Part shown: positions 1-7,835 of the stretch, one piece after another
Numbering within the stretch: the stretch's first letter is position 1
How the letters are laid out: every line of letters begins with the position of its first letter
Assembly (NCBI RefSeq): GCF_001424425.1
Contig: NZ_LMPT01000001.1
Location: forward strand, 174,137 to 238,136
DNA length: 64,000 nt
Origin: Acidovorax sp. Leaf191
GTDB taxonomy: Bacteria; Pseudomonadota; Gammaproteobacteria; Burkholderiales; Burkholderiaceae_C
Reading direction: 5' to 3'
The notes under the pieces: generated by a model
Told to the model about the DNA's origin: nothing
What the model saw: the letters and a program-made list of their open reading frames with translations, nothing else
Database searches by the model: none
Program-made: the position numbers and the translations under genes

Positions 1-149
1 ACGGCCTTGGCCTTGGAGGCGTCCTGGTCCTGGCCACGGAACTTGTAGTTGGTGGTCAGGCTGACGTTGCCGGTGAGCTGGGCGCTGGCCAGCATGGGAA
101 GGGTTGCAACAAGGGCAACGCCCAGGGTCTTGATGATGGCGCGGGTCAT
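1..149 (-). CDS. TorF family putative porin (N-terminal fragment, runs off the left edge)
   Basis: Only the first 49 codons are in the window. The product starts MTRAIIKTLGVALVATLPM and has a signal peptide ending about residue 23 (LASAQ). The mature start, LTGNVSLTTNYKFRGQDQD, is typical of the TIGR02001/TorF outer-membrane beta-barrel family. A purine-rich ribosome site (GGAGG on the minus strand, about 152-157) supports this start. In related bacteria this gene commonly precedes glnK and amtB; that part lies outside the window. The promoter elements upstream suggest nitrogen control. Family assignment is fairly secure; substrate is unknown. Confidence 0.75.
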   Translation of the reverse strand, partial: MTRAIIKTLGVALVATLPMLASAQLTGNVSLTTNYKFRGQDQDASKAKA

Positions 150-186
150 GTTTCCTCCGGTTGGACAAAGTAGGGACAGGGGCTCT

Positions 187-203
187 AAGCACGGACCGTG
201 CCA
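187..203 (-). promoter_or_regulatory. Candidate sigma54 (-24/-12) promoter for the TorF porin gene
   Basis: On the minus strand the sequence reads TGGCAC, five bases (GGTCC), then GTGCT. The GG and GC dinucleotides have the exact spacing of the RpoN consensus TGGCAC-N5-TTGC. The expected transcription start is near 177, ahead of the ribosome site of the porin gene. It matches 14 of 15 consensus positions, counting the N5 spacer. Confidence 0.55.
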
Positions 204-285
204 CTGGCACGCCATGCCGCGCCGGGCCGTTGCTTCGCGTTACATGGATCCCCCGGTACAGTGAGGGGTTGTTCGCTCCGCGCTA

Positions 286-302
286 TGCACTTACTTGGTG
301 CA
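286..302. promoter_or_regulatory. Candidate NtrC binding site
   Basis: The sequence TGCACT-TACTT-GGTGCA fits the classical NtrC site TGCAC(C/T)-N5-GGTGCA exactly. It lies about 85-100 bp upstream of the sigma54-like promoter at 187-203, a normal enhancer distance, and between the porin gene and comM. This suggests nitrogen-limitation control of the leftward operon. Confidence 0.55.
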
Positions 303-363
303 AGGCGCGCACTACGCGCAACTAAAAACCACAAAACGCACCCATCTGGGGAGAATCTGCTTC

Positions 364-1908
364 ATGAGTCTTGCTTTGGTGCAAAGCCGCGCCCTTCTGG
401 GGCTGCAAGCGCCTTCGGTGACGGTCGAGGTGCATCTGGCCAACGGCCTGCCCAGCTTCACGCTGGTCGGCCTGGCCGAGGTGGAAGTGAAGGAAGCCCG
501 CGAACGGGTGCGGTCGGCGCTGCAGAACGCGGGGCTCGAATTTCCGCACAACAAACGCATCACGGTGAACTTGGCGCCCGCGGATCTGCCCAAGGATTCC
601 GGCCGGTTCGACCTGCCCATCGCTCTGGGCATCCTCGCGGCCAGCGGGCAGGTCGATGCCAGCAAGCTCAAGGGCTATGAATTCGCCGGCGAACTGTCGC
701 TCTCGGGCGAGCTGCGCGCCGTGCGCGGCGCACTGGCCACCAGCCTGGCGCTGCAGGCCCAGCAGATCGACGTGCAACTGGTGCTGCCGCCCGGCAGTGC
801 CGAAGAAGCCGCCCTGGTGCCAGACGCCCGCGTAGTGCGGGCCCGCCACCTGCTCGACGTGGTGCGTGCCTTCTTGCCGCCCGGCAGCGCGGCAGGGGGC
901 GATGCCGACGTCGACAACGACGGCTGGAGCCGGCTGGAGCCCCAGCCGCTGACCGCCCACACCACGGGCCCCGACATGGCCGACGTGAAGGGCCAGGCCA
1001 CGGCCAAGCGTGCGATGGAGATCGCCGCGGCCGGCGCGCACAGCCTGCTGATGGCCGGGCCGCCGGGCTCCGGCAAGTCGATGCTCGCACTGCGGTTTGC
1101 GGGCCTGCTGCCCGCGATGACGGTGCAGGAGGCGCTGGAGAGCGCGGCCATCGCCAGCCTGGCGGGGCGCTTTCACCCCGAGCGCTGGGGGCAAAGGCCG
1201 ACCGGCAGCCCGCACCACACGGCCAGTGCGGTGGCGCTGGTGGGAGGGGGGTCACCCCCGAAGCCGGGCGAAATCTCGCTGGCACACCACGGCGTGTTGT
1301 TCCTCGATGAACTCCCCGAATTCCCGCGCGCCGCTCTGGAAGCCCTGCGCGAGCCGCTGGAGACCGGCCACATCACGATATCGCGGGCCGCGCAGCGCGC
1401 GGACTTTCCGGCGCGCTTTCAGATGATCGCTGCGATGAACCCCTGCCCCTGCGGCTTTTTGGGCTCCACGCAGCGCGCCTGCCGCTGCACGCCGGACCAG
1501 ATCAGCCGTTACCAGGGCAAGCTCAGCGGGCCGCTGCTGGACCGCATCGACCTGCATGTGGAAGTGCCCGCCCTGCCCGCCGACCAACTGGTGCAGGCGC
1601 CCGCCGGGGAGTCGACCACCGCCATCCGCGAGCGGGTGGAGCGCGCCCGCGCTGTGGCCCTGGCACGCCAGGGCAAGACCAACCAGGCGCTGCAGGGCCA
1701 GGAGATCGACACGCACGTGCAGCTGGACGACACGGCCGTGAAATTCCTCAACACCGCCGCCGCCCGCCTGGGCTGGTCGGCGCGCAGCACGCACCGCGCC
1801 CTCAAGGTGGCGCGCACCATCGCCGACCTGGCGGGCGCGCCCACCACCGCAGTCAGCCACGTGGCCGAGGCGGTGCAGTACCGGCGCGTGCTGCGCAGCC
1901 CGGCGTAG
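364..1908 (+). CDS. comM: YifB/ComM family Mg-chelatase-like AAA+ ATPase
   Basis: The 514-residue product is the ComM-type hexameric helicase that promotes branch migration during natural transformation (family knowledge). It opens with MSLALVQSRALLGL, the usual ComM start, so the ATG at 364 is preferred over upstream in-frame starts. It has the N-terminal ChlI-like domain (about 1-170), a Walker A motif GPPGSGKS at about residue 232, a Walker B region with LDELPEF, and the Cys-rich MNPCPCGFLG stretch followed by the C-terminal Mg-chelatase domain. The length is normal. It is divergent from the porin gene and stands alone. Confidence 0.95.
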   Translation: MSLALVQSRALLGLQAPSVTVEVHLANGLPSFTLVGLAEVEVKEARERVRSALQNAGLEFPHNKRITVNLAPADLPKDSGRFDLPIALGILAASGQVDASKLKGYEFAGELSLSGELRAVRGALATSLALQAQQIDVQLVLPPGSAEEAALVPDARVVRARHLLDVVRAFLPPGSAAGGDADVDNDGWSRLEPQPLTAHTTGPDMADVKGQATAKRAMEIAAAGAHSLLMAGPPGSGKSMLALRFAGLLPAMTVQEALESAAIASLAGRFHPERWGQRPTGSPHHTASAVALVGGGSPPKPGEISLAHHGVLFLDELPEFPRAALEALREPLETGHITISRAAQRADFPARFQMIAAMNPCPCGFLGSTQRACRCTPDQISRYQGKLSGPLLDRIDLHVEVPALPADQLVQAPAGESTTAIRERVERARAVALARQGKTNQALQGQEIDTHVQLDDTAVKFLNTAAARLGWSARSTHRALKVARTIADLAGAPTTAVSHVAEAVQYRRVLRSPA

Positions 1909-1951
1909 CGCTGTGCGCAGGGGCCCCACACGGCAGCGACGGCATCACCCT

Positions 1952-2010
1952 GCCAAAACTATAAAATCCATAGCAAACAAGGCTTTCAGAACCTGCGGCA
2001 GGGCCTGATC
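1952..2010 (-). repeat. Dispersed repeat family B (GCCCCTGCCGC...TTGCTAT type), copy 1
   Basis: On the minus strand this intergenic segment carries GCCCTGCCGC followed by TTGCTAT and ATAG, in the same order as the segments at 39359-39416 and 50607-50661. It lies between comM and the MarR gene. The family is lineage-typical in appearance; its function is unknown. Confidence 0.5.
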
Positions 2011-2071
2011 TACATCAACCACTGCGTTTGCTTCGGACTCTGGCCCGCCTCCCACTCTGCACAATCGCCCC

Positions 2072-2584
2072 ATGCCCAGCGCTCGCCCCTCCAAGAAAAC
2101 CGCCGCCGCAGCAGCACCCGCCACCCCCTCGGCCGAGCCCTTCACCGAGTCGGTGGACACCGGCTTTCTGCGCACGCTGGTGGGCTACAACGCGCGCCGT
2201 GCGTCGCTGGCCGTGATCGAGGTCTTCATGGAGCGCATGGCGGTGTACCGCCTGAAGGTGGTGGATTTCTCGGTGCTGTCGCTGGTGGCGCACAACCCGG
2301 GCATCACGTCGCGCCAGCTGTGCGCCACGCTCAACGTGCTGCCGCCCAACCTGGTGGGTCTGATTGCGGCGCTGGAGCGGCGCGGGCTGATCGAGCGCCG
2401 CCCGCACCCGAGCGACGGCCGTGCGATGGGGGTGCACCTCACGCCCGCAGGGGCCGAGCTGACCGCCCAGGCCGAGCAGACCGCCGCGCAGCTGGAGGTG
2501 GACGCCACCGCCAGACTGACCGCCGCCGAGCGCACCACGCTGATCCGGCTGCTGCAAAAGGTCTATACGCAAAGCGCTTCGTAG
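2072..2584 (+). CDS. MarR family transcriptional regulator
   Basis: This is a 170-residue winged-helix protein. A disordered Lys/Ala/Pro-rich N-terminus (1-25) precedes the MarR core. The recognition region includes SRQLCATLNVLPPNLVGLI, and the wing includes LERRGLIERRPHPSDGRAM. MarR proteins of this size often sense aromatic CoA thioesters or acids in phenylpropanoid catabolism (CouR, FerR, HcaR types). Its place at the edge of the beta-oxidation island makes it the probable local repressor; the twin operator-like repeats at 6868 and 6947 are candidate targets. The family is certain, the effector inferred. Confidence 0.88.
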   Translation: MPSARPSKKTAAAAAPATPSAEPFTESVDTGFLRTLVGYNARRASLAVIEVFMERMAVYRLKVVDFSVLSLVAHNPGITSRQLCATLNVLPPNLVGLIAALERRGLIERRPHPSDGRAMGVHLTPAGAELTAQAEQTAAQLEVDATARLTAAERTTLIRLLQKVYTQSAS

Positions 2585-2654
2585 CGCGCGGGCTGGGGGC
2601 ACGGCCACAGGGCCACAGGGCCCCACAGCCACACCGCAGCGGCAGCCCAGCACG

Positions 2655-2696
2655 GCAAAAAGCCAGCGCGCCCTCCCTGGGCCGCTGGCTTTTTGC
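2655..2696. terminator. Bidirectional intrinsic terminator
   Basis: A perfect 14-bp inverted repeat (GCAAAAAGCCAGCG at 2655-2668 and its complement at 2683-2696) gives a GC-rich stem flanked by A and T runs on both strands. It sits between the convergent MarR and CoA-transferase genes and can serve both. Confidence 0.8.
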
Positions 2697-2759
2697 TTTG
2701 TGGGTGTTGGCGCCGGGCCCGGCCCATGCCGCCGACCAGCGCCTGGGCGTGAACGCCCC

Positions 2760-4331
2760 TCAGCCCTGCGCAGCCTTCGCCGCCATGGCCTGCGCCAGGC
2801 CGCCCCACTGCGCGCGGAACAGGCCCGCGTCCATGGTCTTCACGTTGCGCATGATGGGCTTGAAGCCCATGTGCGCCAGCACGTCACGTTCCAGGTCGAT
2901 GCCGGGCGCGATCTCGGTCAGCTCCAGGCCTTCGGTGGTCAGGTGGAACACGGCGCGCTCGGTGACGAACAACACGTTCTGCTCGCGCTGCGCGGCGTCC
3001 AGCCCGTTGAAGGTGATCTGCTCGACCTTCTCGATGAACTTGCGCGAACGGCCTTCCTTGACGATGGTGAGCGTCCCATCAGCCACCTTTACCTCCAACC
3101 CGCCCGCGGTGAAGGTGCCGCAGAACACCAGGTGCTTGGTGGACCGCGTGATGTTCACAAAACCGCCGCAGCCCACCGGCCGGCCGTTGAACTTGCTCAC
3201 GTTCACGTTGCCGTGGTTGTCGGCCTGCGCCAGGCCCAGGAAGCTCGCGTCCAGACCGCCGCCGTCATAGAAGTCGAACTGCAGCGACTGCTCGATGATC
3301 GCGTCGGCGTTGTAGGCAGTGCCGAAGTCCCCCAGCTGCGCCGGGATGCCGCCGGTGATGCCGCTTTCCACGCTCAGCGTGAACTGGTCGGACACGCCCT
3401 CTTCCGCCGCCACCGACGGCACGCCCGCCGGGATGCCGATGCCCAGGTTGGTGATGGCACCTGGCGTGAGCTCCAGTGCCGTGCGGCGCGCGATGACCTT
3501 GCGCTCGTCCAGCGGCATGGGCGCCAGCGAGTTGAGCGGCACGCGCACATCGCCGCACAGCGCGGGGTTGAACTGCGTGGTGATGGTCTGCATGTGGTTT
3601 TCGGGCTGGCTGACCACCACGTAGTCCACCGACACGCCCGGCACCTTGACCGACTTGGGGTGCAGGCTGCCGGCCTTCACGATGCGCTCCACCTGCGCGA
3701 TCACGATGCCGCCGCTGGCCTTGGCCGCGTGGGCGATGTTGATCTGCTCCAGCAGAACGCCTTCCTTGTCCAGCGTGATGTTGCCGTTCTCATCGGCCAG
3801 CGTGCCGCGGATGATGGCCACATCGACCTTGGGCGCGGGATAGAACAGCCATTCCTCGCCGTTGAACTCCACCAGTTTGACCAGGTCTTCGGTGGACTTG
3901 CTGTTGAGCTTGCCGCCTTCGATGCGCGGGTCCACAAACGTGCCCAGGCCCACCTTGGTCAGCAGCCCGGGGCTGCGGCTGGCGATGTGGCGCGTGAGGT
4001 GCGACAGGCTGCCCTGCGGGAAGTTGTAGGCCTCGACCTCGCCGTCGAAGACCATCTTCATCATCTCGGCGCCGGTCTGGCCGAAGTGGCCTGCCACGGT
4101 GCGCTTGATCATGCCCGGGTGGGCAAAGTGCACCATGCCTGCGTCTTTGCTGTTGCCGATGGCGCCGCAGGCCCAGGTGGTCACATTGCGCGGGTGGCCG
4201 GTGTCGAGGAAATTCTTTTCCACGCCCTTGAGCACCTCCTCGGGCAGGCTGGAGACGGCCAGGCCGCCCAGGAAGATGGTGGCGTTGTCGGGGATCAGGG
4301 CCCCGGCTTCAGCGGCGGTGATGATTTTCAT
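2760..4331 (-). CDS. Acyl-CoA:acetate/3-ketoacid CoA-transferase (YdiF/SCOT-like)
   Basis: The 523-residue single-chain class I CoA-transferase fuses alpha (about 1-270) and beta (about 290-500) halves. It swaps CoA between acyl-CoA and a free acid through a glutamyl-CoA intermediate; the likely catalytic Glu is in SVESGITGG. The alpha half begins KIITAAEAGALIPDNATIFL, as in the YdiF family. It lies downstream of two thiolase genes on the same strand (37 bp after the first), so it probably belongs to the same transcript and handles an acid or CoA product of beta-oxidation. The exact substrate cannot be read from sequence. Confidence 0.88.
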   Translation of the reverse strand: MKIITAAEAGALIPDNATIFLGGLAVSSLPEEVLKGVEKNFLDTGHPRNVTTWACGAIGNSKDAGMVHFAHPGMIKRTVAGHFGQTGAEMMKMVFDGEVEAYNFPQGSLSHLTRHIASRSPGLLTKVGLGTFVDPRIEGGKLNSKSTEDLVKLVEFNGEEWLFYPAPKVDVAIIRGTLADENGNITLDKEGVLLEQINIAHAAKASGGIVIAQVERIVKAGSLHPKSVKVPGVSVDYVVVSQPENHMQTITTQFNPALCGDVRVPLNSLAPMPLDERKVIARRTALELTPGAITNLGIGIPAGVPSVAAEEGVSDQFTLSVESGITGGIPAQLGDFGTAYNADAIIEQSLQFDFYDGGGLDASFLGLAQADNHGNVNVSKFNGRPVGCGGFVNITRSTKHLVFCGTFTAGGLEVKVADGTLTIVKEGRSRKFIEKVEQITFNGLDAAQREQNVLFVTERAVFHLTTEGLELTEIAPGIDLERDVLAHMGFKPIMRNVKTMDAGLFRAQWGGLAQAMAAKAAQG

Positions 4332-4368
4332 GGTCTGTGTGCTCTTGCGAAAAAAGGGGATGACTGGT

Positions 4369-5622
4369 TCAGGCGTCAGGGTTCTCGATCAGCAGCGCCA
4401 TGCCCTGCCCGCCGCCCACGCAGGCACTCGAGATGCCGTAGCGCAAGCCGCGCCGGCGCAGCTCGCGCGCCAGCGTCACCGTCAGGCGCACGCCGGTGGC
4501 AGCGAGCGGATGGCCCAGCGCAATCGCGCCGCCGTTCACGTTGAGCTTGTTGCGGTCGAGACCCAGCTCGCGCTCCACGGCGATGGTCTGCGCGCCCTGC
4601 GCTTCGTTGATTTCAAACAGGCCGATGTCATCCAGCGTGAGCCCGGTGCGCGCCAGCAGCGCGCGGATGGCGGGCGCGGGGCCGACACCCATGAATTCGG
4701 GCGCCACACCCACTGCAGCCGCACCGCGCAGGCGCGCCAAGGGTTTGAGGCCGCGCCGCTGCACATAGGCATCGCTGGCCACCACGGCGCCCACGGCCGC
4801 ATCCACCAGGGCCGAGCTGTTGCCTGCCGTCTGCACGCCGCCGGGGTACACCGTGCGCAGCCCCGCCAGCGCCTCGACGGGCGAGGGGCGCGGGTGCGTG
4901 TCGCGGTCGAGCTGCGCCACCTTGCGCGGCAGCGTGATGCCGCGCGTGGCGTAGCCTGCCAGCTCGAACTTCTCGCTCGTCACCGGCACGATCTCGCCGG
5001 CCAGGAAGCCGTCGGCCTGGGCTTGCAGCGCCCGCTCGAACGAGCGCGCCGCGTAGGCGTCCACGTCTTCGCGGGTGATGCCGTACTTCTTGGCCAGGTT
5101 CTCGGCGGTCTCGATCATCGTGACGGGGCCGGCGGTGTCGATCAGCGCCTCCATCAAAAAGTCCTTGAACTCCACCGGCGCGCCGAGCTTGAACCCCGTG
5201 CGGTGCGTGTACGCGGCGATCGGGTTGCGCGTCATGGACTCGGTGCCCACCACCAGCGCCACGTCGGCGTAGCCCAGCGCGATCTGGTCCGCAGCCTGGC
5301 GGAACAGCTCGAAGCCTGTGCCGCAGATGCGCTGCACCAGGATGGCCGGCACCGCTTGCGGCACGCCTGCATACAGGCCGATGTGGCGCGGCAGCACGAA
5401 GGCGTCGAAGTCGGCCTGCGCCATCGACCCGGTGATGACCGAGTTCACGTCGGCCGCAGGCACGCCGGCGCGCTCCAGCACGGCGCGGGCCACCTTGATG
5501 CCCATGTCGGTGGGCGACACATGCCCGAGCGGGCCGCAGTAGTCGACCATGGGCGTGCGCACGCCGTCCACCAGCCAGGCGTTCAAGAGGGCGGAGAAAG
5601 AGCTTGTCGAAGCGGTCGTCAT
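4369..5622 (-). CDS. Thiolase (acetyl-CoA acyltransferase)
   Basis: This 417-residue thiolase II-type enzyme carries the acyl-binding Cys region RICGTGFE, the NEAQ box (usual NEAF), GHPLAATG and the second Cys motif ACVGGGQG. It would cleave a 3-ketoacyl-CoA with CoA to give acetyl-CoA and a shortened acyl-CoA. The ATG at 5622 (MTTASTSSF) is chosen because the upstream reading frame is only shadow of the next gene; the gap to that gene is 2 bp, implying translational coupling. It belongs to the leftward thiolase/thiolase/CoA-transferase operon. Confidence 0.9.
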   Translation of the reverse strand: MTTASTSSFSALLNAWLVDGVRTPMVDYCGPLGHVSPTDMGIKVARAVLERAGVPAADVNSVITGSMAQADFDAFVLPRHIGLYAGVPQAVPAILVQRICGTGFELFRQAADQIALGYADVALVVGTESMTRNPIAAYTHRTGFKLGAPVEFKDFLMEALIDTAGPVTMIETAENLAKKYGITREDVDAYAARSFERALQAQADGFLAGEIVPVTSEKFELAGYATRGITLPRKVAQLDRDTHPRPSPVEALAGLRTVYPGGVQTAGNSSALVDAAVGAVVASDAYVQRRGLKPLARLRGAAAVGVAPEFMGVGPAPAIRALLARTGLTLDDIGLFEINEAQGAQTIAVERELGLDRNKLNVNGGAIALGHPLAATGVRLTVTLARELRRRGLRYGISSACVGGGQGMALLIENPDA

Positions 5623-5624
5623 GG

Positions 5625-6839
5625 TCAGGCCTTGGAAGTGGTTTTGCTGTCCGTCACGCGCAGCACGGTGGCGTAGCCGGTGTCGCCCGCGGCGCAGCCG
5701 GTGAACAGGCCCACGCCGCCGCCGCGCAGCACCAGCTCTTCGATGAGTTCGATGATGGCGCGCAGGCCGGTGGGCGCCTGTGGGTGGCCCCAGATGATGG
5801 AGCTGCCGTAGTTGTTCATGCGCTCCCACGCAAAGCCGGTGTCGCGCGCCAGCGCGATGTCGTTCACCGCGAACGGGTTGTGCGTCTTGATGGCGTGCAC
5901 GTCGGCAATCGACAGGCCCGCGTGCTGGAGCGCATTGAACGCCGCTGGCGACGGTGCCATGGGCATGAAGCCGGCCTCCACCCGCGACATGCCGAAGCCC
6001 AGGATCTCGACCTCGATGCCGGGGTCGGTGGCCACGGCACGCGCGCGGTCACGCGTGGTGACGATGGCGCCCGCATTGCCATCGGCTGGGTGCGTCTGGC
6101 CGCCGAAGGTCACGGTGCCGCCTTCTTTCACCGGCTTGAGTTTGGCCAGGCCTTCGGCGGTGGTGGGGAAGATGCCTTCGTCGGCGCTGAGCGTGCCGGT
6201 CTGCTTGCGGAATTTCGAGTCCGTGACCGGCACATCGGCCATGTAGCGCTTTTGAAAGGCACGGTCATCGGCCAGCGCGGCCTGGTACTGCGTGTAGCGG
6301 TGCAGCTTGAGCGCGTGCTGCTCTTCGGTGCTGATGCCATAGCCCGCCGCCACGTTCTCGCCGGTCTGCAGCATGGGGTTCTTGGCATACGGGTCGTGGC
6401 CCATGTTGTCGGGCACCCAGTGCTCGGTGATGCCATAGCCGCCGGTGCCGCTCGAATCGGGGTAGTACACCACCGGGCCGTTGGACTGGCGGTCGGCCAT
6501 CACCAGCAGCGCGCTGGTGGCGGTGCCGCAGGCCACCTCTTGCGCGGCCATCTGCAGCGCGCGCACACTGGTGGCGCAGGCCTGCTGCACCGTGGGCCCG
6601 GCCACGCGGTCGATGCCCATCATGCCGGTGACCCAGGGCAGCCCGTAGAAGCTGCCCTTTTGCGGGTTGGTGATGCCAAGAATCGCCAGGTCCACCGCCG
6701 CCAGGTCGTACCCGCGCGCGGCCAGCGCCTGCTTGCCCACCGTGGCCGCCAGCGGCAGCGCGTTGAGGTTGGCCAGCGAGCCCTGCCACTTGGCGAACGG
6801 GGACGACCAGTAGATGCCGTAGGGGATGAAGGCGTTCAT
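5625..6839 (-). CDS. Thiolase-fold acyltransferase with variant active-site motifs
   Basis: This 404-residue thiolase-family protein keeps the nucleophile Cys (QQACATS, C88). The usual NEAF box is replaced by KTHNPFAVND and the C-terminal CGGG-type motif by GCAAGDTG. Those His and Cys positions are still present, so it is probably active, but it belongs to a different subgroup from its downstream partner. It is first in the leftward operon, about 28 bp from the operator-like repeat at 6868. It may be the aryl-specific 3-ketoacyl-CoA thiolase; this is inference. Confidence 0.8.
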   Translation of the reverse strand: MNAFIPYGIYWSSPFAKWQGSLANLNALPLAATVGKQALAARGYDLAAVDLAILGITNPQKGSFYGLPWVTGMMGIDRVAGPTVQQACATSVRALQMAAQEVACGTATSALLVMADRQSNGPVVYYPDSSGTGGYGITEHWVPDNMGHDPYAKNPMLQTGENVAAGYGISTEEQHALKLHRYTQYQAALADDRAFQKRYMADVPVTDSKFRKQTGTLSADEGIFPTTAEGLAKLKPVKEGGTVTFGGQTHPADGNAGAIVTTRDRARAVATDPGIEVEILGFGMSRVEAGFMPMAPSPAAFNALQHAGLSIADVHAIKTHNPFAVNDIALARDTGFAWERMNNYGSSIIWGHPQAPTGLRAIIELIEELVLRGGGVGLFTGCAAGDTGYATVLRVTDSKTTSKA

Positions 6840-6867
6840 GACGGTTCCTTGCTGTGAATCGGTGCCA

Positions 6868-6891
6868 TTTTAGTTATTTATCATAATCATA
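6868..6891. promoter_or_regulatory. Operator-like repeat, copy 1 (thiolase promoter)
   Basis: A TTTTAGTTATTTATCATAAT-type element with an imperfect dyad (GTTAT at 6873, ATAAT at 6883) lies 29 bp upstream of the leftward thiolase start. It is repeated in direct orientation 80 bp away. AT-rich dyads of this size are typical MarR-family sites. Confidence 0.55.
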
Positions 6892-6946
6892 TGAGTGCCT
6901 GGAAAAGCTAGGGAAAGCACCTAGCAAAGACCGCCTCCACGGCCTT

Positions 6947-6972
6947 GTTTTAGTTATTTTTGATAACCATAA
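6947..6972. promoter_or_regulatory. Operator-like repeat, copy 2 (enoyl-CoA hydratase promoter)
   Basis: This is a close copy of the element at 6868, here with a perfect dyad GTTAT-N5-ATAAC (6953-6967). It lies about 25 bp upstream of the rightward hydratase start, so each divergent promoter has one copy at a similar distance. The MarR protein at 2072 is the natural candidate to bind both. Confidence 0.6.
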
Positions 6973-6996
6973 TTTCTCCAACTCACCTCGACGACC

Positions 6997-7782
6997 ATGA
7001 CCAAGCACTCCGACATATCCCTCGAAATCCGCGGCGAACGCGAGGACATCGCGGTCATCCGCCTGTCCCGCCCCGCCAAGCGCAATGCCCTGAACGACGG
7101 CCTGATCCTGGCGCTGCGGGACGTGATGGACAACCTGCCCGCCACCGTGGGCGCGGCCGTGATCGATGGCGAGGGCGAGCACTTCTGCTCGGGCCTGGAC
7201 CTGTCCGAACTGAAAGAGCGCGATGCCGGCCAGGGCCTGCACCACTCGCGCATGTGGCATGCGGCGCTGGACCGCGTGCAGTTCGGCCCCGTGCCCGTGG
7301 TGGCCGCGCTGCACGGCGCGGTGGTGGGCGGCGGCCTGGAGCTGGCCAGCGCCTGCCACATCCGCGTGGCTGATGAATCGACCTTCTACGCGCTGCCCGA
7401 AGGCTCGCGCGGCATCTTCGTGGGCGGCGGCGGTGCGGTGCGCATTCCGCGCCTGATCGGCACGGCGCGCATGACCGACATGATGATGACCGGCCGCGTC
7501 TACAACGCGGCGGACGGCGAGCGCGTGGGCTTTGCGCAGTACCTCGTGCCCACCGGCACGGCGTTCGACAAGGCCTTCGAGCTGGCCCAGCGCATTGCGC
7601 AGAACGCGCCGCTGACCAACTACGCGCTGATGCACGCGCTGCCGCGCATTGCCGAGCAGCCGTCGGACCAGGGCCTGATGACCGAAGCCATGATGGCCGC
7701 CATCGCGCAGAGCGCCCCCGAGGCCAAGGCGCGCGTGCGCGCCTTCCTGGACGGCAAGGCCGCCAAGGTCAAGAAGGACTGA
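6997..7782 (+). CDS. Enoyl-CoA hydratase (crotonase family)
   Basis: This 261-residue crotonase has the oxyanion-hole region HFCSGLDLSEL (about 62-72) and both catalytic glutamates of a true hydratase: E115 in GGGLEL and E135 in ALPEGSRG, 20 residues apart as in rat crotonase E144/E164. Hydroxycinnamoyl-CoA hydratase-lyases (Ech/HCHL, vanillin-forming) lack the first Glu, so this enzyme probably hydrates the side chain without cleaving it. It is the first gene of the rightward catabolic series, 53 bp before the CoA ligase. Confidence 0.88.
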   Translation: MTKHSDISLEIRGEREDIAVIRLSRPAKRNALNDGLILALRDVMDNLPATVGAAVIDGEGEHFCSGLDLSELKERDAGQGLHHSRMWHAALDRVQFGPVPVVAALHGAVVGGGLELASACHIRVADESTFYALPEGSRGIFVGGGGAVRIPRLIGTARMTDMMMTGRVYNAADGERVGFAQYLVPTGTAFDKAFELAQRIAQNAPLTNYALMHALPRIAEQPSDQGLMTEAMMAAIAQSAPEAKARVRAFLDGKAAKVKKD

Positions 7783-7835
7783 CCGACCGACACGCTCCCC
7801 ACGGCGCCACCCCAGCCCCACCGAGACGCTTTTCC

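Noticed and set aside
2700-4544. A 614-codon plus-strand open frame
   Set aside because: It is antisense to the CoA-transferase gene and the start of the thiolase gene. Its composition is of the frame-shadow type.
6997-7782. Feruloyl-CoA hydratase/lyase (Ech, vanillin-forming)
   Set aside because: The enzyme has Glu at both crotonase positions (E115 and E135), while Ech/HCHL enzymes lack the first. A standard hydratase fits better.
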